Below are positions 48,968-54,066 of a stretch of DNA of 54,066 nucleotides, one piece after another. This DNA is from Chloroflexota bacterium. Lineage in GTDB: Bacteria > Chloroflexota > Anaerolineae > Aggregatilineales > Phototrophicaceae. The notes beneath the pieces were generated by a model. It saw nothing but the letters and a program-made list of their open reading frames with translations. It ran no database searches and had not been told where the DNA came from. Location of the stretch: NCBI GenBank assembly GCA_014338005.1, contig QUBZ01000019.1, forward strand, positions 1 through 54,066, in the 5' to 3' direction. How positions within the stretch are numbered: position 1 is the first letter of the stretch; every line of letters starts with the position of its first letter. The position numbers and the translations under genes were made by a program.

Positions 48968-49152
48968 CAGTCCCACCCTCAGTCATAAAAATCATTTTTA
49001 TTATAACACGCCTATCGCGCCGTTCCGGCAGCCTGTCGGGCAGCGCGGGCGCATCCGGGGAATGCCAATCGTCATCGAAGCGGCGGGTGAAAGCGCGCCC
49101 GCAGCCGTTATAATAAACCTGTCTGTTGTAATGAGTTAACGGTGCGGATCGA

Positions 49153-50745
49153 ATGCGGAGCGTTCTGGCGATTTTGGCGGCATTTTTGACGGCGGTTCTC
49201 CCCGTCCAGGCCCAGCCCCCTGCGGCCCCCTGCGGTGTGGTGGATGCGATTGATCTCCCGATTGACGATTTGGTAAAAGGCTACGACGATTTTTCGCTTT
49301 ACCGGCCTCGTTTTGGCGGCAACCATACCGGCATAGACATCGGCTTCGACCGCTGGGGCGACCCGGTGCGGGCAGCGGCGCGCGGGCGCGTCACCTATTC
49401 CGATATCGCCGGTTGGGATACCGAAAAAGGCGTCGTCATCGTGGAACATACCTTCCCGGACGGCAGCATCGCCTACAGCCTGTACGGCCATATGGAACAG
49501 ACCGACGAGATATTTTTCCCGTCGGTGGGTAAATGTGTGGAGCGCGGCGAAATCCTGGGCGCAATCGGCTGGCCGTCGCGCGGGCGTCCGCACCTGCATT
49601 ACGAAATCCGCGATTTTCTGCCGGACGACGGCGGGCCGGGTTATGTGACCGGCAACCCGCTGGCCGAAGGCTGGTACAACCCGCTGGACTTTACGGCGCT
49701 GTGGCGCGCCCGCCTGACGCCGGCTTTCGCCGGTTATGCCACCTTCGAGCTGGTGCCGAGCCTGCCGCCGGCGCGGCTGGACGACGGCCAGTACGTCATC
49801 GCCGGCAGCAATTTCATCGTCGGGGTCGCCCCGCCGGATTACACGCTCTGGCGGGTTGAAGCCGACGGCGTGGTGAACGGGCTGGCGGCGTTGCCGGGCA
49901 GCCGGGTGGTGGCGCACACCCGCAGCGGGCAGGTGGTGGTGTTGGAAAACGGGCGTTATGCGGCCATCTGGACGGTGCGCGGGCCGGACCTGCCTTTTGT
50001 GGCGCTGGGCGAAACGCTGGTTTTTGTGGCCGACGGCGGCGACCTGGCGGCCTTCGACGCGGCGGGCAGCCCCCTGTGGACGCTGCCGGGCGTCGGGACA
50101 GATCGAATCAGCCATTTTGAGGCCGACGGCCAGCACATCGCCTACGGCGCGCGCGCGGAGGGCGGCTTAGTCTGGCGGCTGGTGGACGCCGATGGACAGG
50201 TGCAGGTCGAACACCGGCTCGGCAGCGACGCGGTGATCGCGCCGGCGGGCGATGGAAGCTGGCTGGCGCTGGACGGCGCATCCCTGCTGCGCCTGACCGG
50301 GGCCGATATACAGCCGGTGGCGAAAGCCGGCCTGCCTGCCGGGCGCGCGGCGGCGCTGACCGCCGACCGGCTGGGCAACAGCTACGTTTACCTGGGCGAC
50401 AGCGAAAGCACGCTGCTTTCATATACGGCGGACGGGGCGTTACGCTGGCGCATTTCGTACCCAGTCGGGCCGGCCTACCTGCCGCCCCTGCTGGAAACCG
50501 GCGGCGGCTGCTGGCTGTATACGCTGGACGTGGACGGCATGTTGAACGTTTTTAACGCGGCGGACGGCGCGCTGGTCGGGCAGGTGCAGCTTTATGCCGG
50601 CGGCACGGAACGCACCATGCCGGGCGCGCGGCTGCTGCGCGCCAACGGCGGTGAGCAGCTTGAGGTGGCCGCCGGATTTCTGACCACGCTGGTGCTGGAC
50701 GGCACAAAACTGGGCGGCGACCCGGCAGCCTGCCTGCTGGGATAA
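49153..50745 (+). CDS. Exported M23 peptidase with beta-propeller domain
   Basis: A 530-residue secreted protein. The signal peptide is MRSVLAILAAFLTAVLPVQA. An M23/LytM domain (~45-165) has all ligands: His58 and Asp62 in NHTGIDIG, His113 in YGHMEQ, and His147/His149 in RPHLHYE. The C-terminal ~330 residues form PQQ-like propeller repeats (SGQVVVLENGRYAAIWTVRG, GGDLAAFDAAGSPLWTLPGV, TADRLGNSYVYLGDSESTLL). It probably cleaves peptidoglycan cross-bridges or a secreted peptide. A -10-like TATAAT lies at 49109-49114. Confidence 0.87.
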   Translation: MRSVLAILAAFLTAVLPVQAQPPAAPCGVVDAIDLPIDDLVKGYDDFSLYRPRFGGNHTGIDIGFDRWGDPVRAAARGRVTYSDIAGWDTEKGVVIVEHTFPDGSIAYSLYGHMEQTDEIFFPSVGKCVERGEILGAIGWPSRGRPHLHYEIRDFLPDDGGPGYVTGNPLAEGWYNPLDFTALWRARLTPAFAGYATFELVPSLPPARLDDGQYVIAGSNFIVGVAPPDYTLWRVEADGVVNGLAALPGSRVVAHTRSGQVVVLENGRYAAIWTVRGPDLPFVALGETLVFVADGGDLAAFDAAGSPLWTLPGVGTDRISHFEADGQHIAYGARAEGGLVWRLVDADGQVQVEHRLGSDAVIAPAGDGSWLALDGASLLRLTGADIQPVAKAGLPAGRAAALTADRLGNSYVYLGDSESTLLSYTADGALRWRISYPVGPAYLPPLLETGGGCWLYTLDVDGMLNVFNAADGALVGQVQLYAGGTERTMPGARLLRANGGEQLEVAAGFLTTLVLDGTKLGGDPAACLLG

Positions 50746-50833
50746 ATTTAGCCTTAAGGTACTAAGCAAAATAATCAATAACTCAATTATAGTGAGAGAA
50801 GGAATAACCCTAGCTCAAACAGGAGTTTTATAC

Positions 50834-52459
50834 ATGGGTATGGTTATGACTTCCTCTCCGAACGCCAAAAAATCATCTTCCGGCAGATCGTTTTTAGTGC
50901 TGTTTATCTTGTTACTGCTGTTCCTGGCGGCGGCCTTCCTGTTCATTTCGTCGCGCCCGGCAGAAAGCCCGGCAGCCACCCAGGATGAAGTGCTGTCGCA
51001 GCCGCCGGCAGGCGAGGCTGCCCCACCGTTGGTCGGCGCTGCCGGCTTCCAGATGCCCAGCGAGCCGCTGCTGGCCTGGGTGGGCAGCGGCGCCGCGCCC
51101 GGCAAACATTCGGCGCAGGCTCCGGGGCAGCTGGCGCTGGTGGCTGCGGACGGCAGCGCCACGCCCCTGCTGGACATTCCGCCGCAGACCAGCCGGCTTG
51201 TGCCATGCGGCGCTTCGTCCGACGGGGTGCTGCTGGCCTACTACATCGGCCTGGACAACGGCGCGCTGTACCTGATGCGCGGCGCGCAGTCCCCCGTGAA
51301 AGTGGACGACGTTCCGGCGCTGACCTGCCTGGGACCGGGGCAGGCCGTCTTCGCCGGAGATCGTCTGGCTTACATCGCTTACGAGTCGGGCGCTGCCCAG
51401 AGCGAATTCGCCGACGGTTTCCTGCGGGTGGTTAACACCAGCTCGCTGGAGCGGCTGTTCCGGGCGGAAAACGTCACCGCCTTCGACCTGAACGCCGACG
51501 GCGCGGCTTATATCAGCCTGTTCACCAACAACCGCAATGAGGCCGACGAGGCGGCGGTGGTGTGGTGGAACGGCAGCACCGAGCGCGAGGTCGTCACGCT
51601 GGTTCCGACCGGCGAGGGCTGCCGTTTCGTCAGCGGGCAGATCATCATCGCGCCGGATGGCCGTTTTGTGACCGTGATGGGCCAGCGGTGCAAAACCGGC
51701 GATACGCGCACGCAGTGGCAGCTTTACGTGGTAGACCCGGCGGCGGGCAGCGCCACCCTGGCCGCCAGCGACTTTCAGGCTGGGGCATTCGCGCCGTTCG
51801 CCGGCACCAATACGATCTTTTTCTCGCCAGATGGCAGCCGCGCCTACTTCACCGTGCCGGACGGCGTGACGGCCTACACCGCCGGCCTGAAGGCGATCAA
51901 CCTGGCCGATCTGTCGGTATCCAACGTGATCGAAAAACAGGCCGTGATGCCCAACTTCGGCGGCGCGCCCAACGCCTTCCCGCAGCTTTCGCCGGATGCC
52001 CGCTGGCTGGCGATGGTCGTCACCACGCCGAACAACGAAAACACGCTCAACATCGTTGATCTCGCCAATCCGGGGGTGGCGCCGATCACGCTTTCGGCGG
52101 GCAGCCGGGGCGATGTGCTGTCCGCGATGGTCTTTACTGCCGACAGCGCGCGGCTGTTCGCGGTGGCGGGCGGCGTGGACTCCGCCGATAACTCGCTGTT
52201 CAGCGTAGACCTGGCGACCGGCAGCAGCAGCCGCCTCAGCCGAGGGCGTTTTGGGAACGGGCTGGCGGTGATCGGCTCGGTGGTCGCCGTCCCGGACTGG
52301 CAGATTCCCGATGACCCGAAAGAACCTGCCTACCTGAACATGGTCGTCATCAACGCCGACGGCGGTGAAAAAGCCACCTGGTTCACCGGCGCAGACATCG
52401 TGGACGGTAAAGTGACCAACCAGCGGTTCGCCTTCCCGCTGGCCTGGCGGCGGCCATAA
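50834..52459 (+). CDS. Membrane-anchored beta-propeller protein
   Basis: A 541-residue protein. Residues ~18-40 are a hydrophobic anchor (SFLVLFILLLLFLAAAFLFI), followed by a Pro/Ala-rich linker. The remaining ~450 residues form a propeller of WD40/TolB-like blades: LALVAADGSATPLL, INLADLSVSNVIEKQ, AFPQLSPDARWLAMVVT and AMVFTADSARLFAVAGGVDS. There is no enzyme motif. It may be an assembly or binding scaffold outside the membrane. AGGAG lies 8 nt upstream of the ATG at 50834. It follows the M23 gene and may be co-expressed with it. Confidence 0.75.
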   Translation: MGMVMTSSPNAKKSSSGRSFLVLFILLLLFLAAAFLFISSRPAESPAATQDEVLSQPPAGEAAPPLVGAAGFQMPSEPLLAWVGSGAAPGKHSAQAPGQLALVAADGSATPLLDIPPQTSRLVPCGASSDGVLLAYYIGLDNGALYLMRGAQSPVKVDDVPALTCLGPGQAVFAGDRLAYIAYESGAAQSEFADGFLRVVNTSSLERLFRAENVTAFDLNADGAAYISLFTNNRNEADEAAVVWWNGSTEREVVTLVPTGEGCRFVSGQIIIAPDGRFVTVMGQRCKTGDTRTQWQLYVVDPAAGSATLAASDFQAGAFAPFAGTNTIFFSPDGSRAYFTVPDGVTAYTAGLKAINLADLSVSNVIEKQAVMPNFGGAPNAFPQLSPDARWLAMVVTTPNNENTLNIVDLANPGVAPITLSAGSRGDVLSAMVFTADSARLFAVAGGVDSADNSLFSVDLATGSSSRLSRGRFGNGLAVIGSVVAVPDWQIPDDPKEPAYLNMVVINADGGEKATWFTGADIVDGKVTNQRFAFPLAWRRP

Positions 52460-52474
52460 CGAATCAATATATCA

Positions 52475-52500
52475 TGGGGCGGCCCAGCATGGCCGCCCCA
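52475..52500. terminator. GC-rich hairpin between convergent genes
   Basis: TGGGGCGGCC (52475-52484) pairs with GGCCGCCCCA (52491-52500) around CAGCAT. There is no T-tract immediately after, so it is a probable two-way terminator rather than a proven one. Confidence 0.6.
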
Positions 52501-52514
52501 AGCAGGGCTTTTCG

Positions 52515-53123
52515 CTAAAAATCGCAGCGCGGCAGCGCCGCCGGCGGCCCATCACCGCCGTTCGCCGGGATGCCGTTCACCCACAGCAGCGTCACGGTCG
52601 CCGACCACAGCTCGGCGGAATGCACGCGGCAGGGCAGCTCCAGCCGCGCTAAAAACGACTCGCCCAACCAGGCGCTTTCCAGGTGCAGCGTATCCTCATC
52701 CAGCGTGCGTTTCCACCAGTCGGGCGGGCCGAGTGCCAGCCACAGCTCGCCGAACCGGATGCGCGTCTGGATGCTGATGCTTTTGACGGTGTTAAAACTC
52801 ACGCCCAGGCTGTCGTAGCCGGAACGCGCGTTCAGGGGCGGCTGCGCGCCGCTCCAGCGCCAGGTCAGCCAGCCGCTGCTGTTGCCCAGGTGAAACCGTT
52901 CGTCCAGGTTTTCGACCCAGGGATTAGCCCGCAGAAGCCGCCGCGCTGTGTCCAGGTCGGTTACATCGGGGCGGATGCCCTGCCAGCAGGGGGCGGGGCA
53001 GCCTGGGGGCGCTTGCAGGAAGGCGCGGATGGTTTCCGCCTGGAAGGGACGGGCGCGAATCAAAAGGATGGCGGCGGTCAAACCGGCCACCAGCGCCAGC
53101 GCCGACCTTAACAGCCGGGACAT
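52515..53123 (-). CDS. Membrane-anchored extracytoplasmic protein of unknown function, paralog A
   Basis: A 202-residue protein with an N-terminal hydrophobic segment (LRSALALVAGLTAAILLIRA), then RPFQAETIRAFLQAPPGCPA and PCWQGI. A signal anchor is likely. The CPAPC pair could form a disulfide outside the membrane. The rest is beta-rich with no known motif. It is a tandem paralog of the next gene (53130-53765), sharing 'RARP...RAFL..P.GC..PC..GI' and 'NPWVE/HPWVE' positions. Confidence 0.6.
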   Translation of the reverse strand: MSRLLRSALALVAGLTAAILLIRARPFQAETIRAFLQAPPGCPAPCWQGIRPDVTDLDTARRLLRANPWVENLDERFHLGNSSGWLTWRWSGAQPPLNARSGYDSLGVSFNTVKSISIQTRIRFGELWLALGPPDWWKRTLDEDTLHLESAWLGESFLARLELPCRVHSAELWSATVTLLWVNGIPANGGDGPPAALPRCDF

Positions 53124-53129
53124 GATCCC

Positions 53130-53765
53130 TCAGCAGACCGACTCGTGAATCCAGCGGCGCAGATCATAATCGCTGAACTGTTCGCTCAACTCGACATAAT
53201 ATTGCAGCAGGACGGGTTTCTGCCAGAACTCGGCAGGCCGCAGCGGGCAGGACACGGTGATCTGGGCGGTGAAGGCTGCGCCGGGAAAGGCCGCATAATG
53301 GACGATGACCGGCCCGGCGGCGATAAAATCGCGCTCGACGCGAAACGTGCCGCTGGCGGGTTCGTCCAGCAGCAGCCACAGGCTGCCGAACGGGATGGTC
53401 GTTTGCACCCGCACGAAGCGCACCACATGATCGCGGATCCACAGCGCGCCGGAACTGCTGCCATCGAGCAGGCCGGGCTGCCCGCCGTTCCACTTCCAGC
53501 CGACGAAGCCGCGCCGGGTGGCGGCGAAATTTTCCGTCAGCAGCACGCGCTCCACCCAGGGATGCTGTTCCAGCCATTCAATAACCTGCCCGGTGGTCAT
53601 GCTGCCGACCCGGATGCCCATAAAACAGGGTGGCGCGCAGCCTTCCGGCGGCAGCAAAAACGCGCGCAGGTCGCCGGCGTCGTAAGGCCGGGCGCGTATG
53701 ATGCCGATGGCCGCCGCCAGCGACAGCGTGAAAATCAGGGCGGGAAACAGCAGGATGCGGGTCAT
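53130..53765 (-). CDS. Membrane-anchored extracytoplasmic protein of unknown function, paralog B
   Basis: A 211-residue protein with an N-terminal hydrophobic segment (ILLFPALIFTLSLAAAIGII), RARPYDAGDLRAFLLPPEG and CAPPCFMGIRVG. Its order of features matches the adjacent paralog, 6 bp away on the same strand, so the pair arose by tandem duplication. A second Cys in ITVSCPLRPAEFW and a terminal Cys (ESVC) are also present. Secretion or anchoring is likely. Function unknown. Confidence 0.6.
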   Translation of the reverse strand: MTRILLFPALIFTLSLAAAIGIIRARPYDAGDLRAFLLPPEGCAPPCFMGIRVGSMTTGQVIEWLEQHPWVERVLLTENFAATRRGFVGWKWNGGQPGLLDGSSSGALWIRDHVVRFVRVQTTIPFGSLWLLLDEPASGTFRVERDFIAAGPVIVHYAAFPGAAFTAQITVSCPLRPAEFWQKPVLLQYYVELSEQFSDYDLRRWIHESVC

Positions 53766-53840
53766 AGGTCATAACACAACAGGCCAGTTTAGCTACTCTT
53801 GAGCGTACAACAAGCGCGCCATGCCTGTCAAACGCGGTAA

Positions 53841-53893
53841 AGGCACAAAAACGCCGGGCGCAGAGGATCATCTTCTCCGCGTTTTTGCGCCTT
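53841..53893. repeat. Imperfect inverted repeat before the P-type ATPase end
   Basis: AGGCACAAAAACGC...GCAGAGGA (53841-53867) pairs imperfectly with TCTTCTCCGCGTTTTTGCGCCT (from 53871). The 150-bp gap 53766-53915 holds no gene. The CGC/AAA/CGC pattern resembles widespread intergenic repeats with GCGTTTTTGCGCC arms. It lies just downstream of the ATPase stop (minus strand) and may help terminate it. Confidence 0.45.
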
Positions 53894-53915
53894 TGCGTTA
53901 CGCTTGCTGCTTTTT

Positions 53916-54066
53916 TCACTTTACCCGCAGCGGGCGCATCCCGTTGAGCGTGACGGCCAGCGACATGCCCATATCGGCGAACACGGCCAGCCACATCGTC
54001 CCCAGGCCCGCCACCGCCAGCAGCATAAAAATCAGCTTCATGCCCAGGCTGAAGGCGATGTTCTGC
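53916..54066 (-). CDS. Heavy-metal P-type ATPase, C-terminal fragment (5' cut by window edge)
   Basis: Only the last ~49 residues are visible: QNIAFSLGMKLIFMLLAVAG, LGTMWLAVFADMGMSLAVTL, NGMRPLRVK, then TGA (53918-53916). The 'NIAFSLG.K' opening of a TM helix, the 'WLAVFADMG.SL.V..N..R' final segment and the stop shortly after are characteristic of the C-terminal membrane helices of CadA/ZntA/CopA-type exporters. The metal cannot be told from this part. Confidence 0.8.
   Translation of the reverse strand, partial: QNIAFSLGMKLIFMLLAVAGLGTMWLAVFADMGMSLAVTLNGMRPLRVK

Noticed and set aside
1..54066. CRISPR arrays, tRNA and rRNA genes
   Set aside because: No regularly spaced repeats and no cloverleaf or rRNA signatures were seen; the repeats present are dispersed palindromes.

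Overview
The window looks like a high-GC chromosome fragment from a member of the Chloroflexota, most likely an Anaerolineae-like lineage. This is inferred from gene content: a fused transaldolase/glucose-6-phosphate isomerase next to transketolase, a SAF-domain protein coupled to an ECF sigma factor, exported TAP-type hydrolases, a CofE-like F420 ligase, a Suc/Fer-like protein, and many exported proteins with signal peptides ending in AQ. There are no rRNA, tRNA or CRISPR loci and no phage genes. It reads as core and accessory chromosome with several small non-autonomous repeats and decayed insertion-sequence pieces.

Layout. 1-2.6 kb: a truncated gene, a small PH-like protein, then a DUF177 (YceD) gene and a primary-type sigma factor behind a near-consensus promoter flanked by TTGTGACA palindromes. 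2.8-8.7 kb: an alpha/beta hydrolase, then a series of methyltransferases and glycosyltransferases, several overlapping or nearly so, probably for a surface glycan or glycolipid. 8.7-17.4 kb: a carbohydrate-use locus, with a Dpp/Opp-type ABC importer (two permeases and a binding protein, no ATPases), a divergent GH31 glycosidase, and a transmembrane Ser/Thr kinase carrying an extracellular sugar-binding-protein domain. 17.6-25.9 kb: a C39-like peptidase with TPRs, an atypical response regulator, two TAP-type exported hydrolases flanking an ECF sigma/SAF membrane protein pair, a decayed transposase and a LuxR-type regulator. 26-29.7 kb: an MBL hydrolase, a frameshifted membrane protein, an orphan P-loop ATPase and CofE. 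29.8-30.3 kb: a thioredoxin-like lipoprotein whose first catalytic Cys codon is TGA. 30.5-35.2 kb: class V aminotransferase plus SerA (serine synthesis), a lipase-like hydrolase and a PQQ-type dehydrogenase-cytochrome c fusion. 35.3-42.2 kb: a double GNAT, a MITE with 10-bp target duplications, an HExxH protease, a Cys-less FmdB-like protein behind a CIRCE element, an SH3 protein, a Suc/Fer-like protein and an MFS exporter. 42.4-47.2 kb: tal-pgi and tkt. 47.4-54 kb: a membrane protein with SPFH-like features, an M23 peptidase/beta-propeller protein, an anchored propeller protein, two tandem paralogs and the end of a metal P-type ATPase.

Most notable points. (1) The thioredoxin-like lipoprotein at 29865-30308 has W-TGA-T-T-C in place of WCTTC. 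The reading frame stays open for 83 codons after the TGA, and a hairpin follows at the spacing expected of a bacterial SECIS, so it is a candidate selenoprotein. (2) A ~130-bp repeat sits in frame inside the GH31 gene, and its inverted copy lies within a MITE at 36.3-36.5 kb. (3) A CIRCE operator precedes an FmdB-like gene that has lost its zinc-ribbon cysteines. (4) A one-protein kinase/sugar receptor lies beside the transporter and glycosidase it may sense for. (5) A 30-bp exact piece of a hydrolase gene is embedded in a decayed transposase.

All calls come from reading the sequence. Family assignments rest on motif and architecture recognition, not on database searches.
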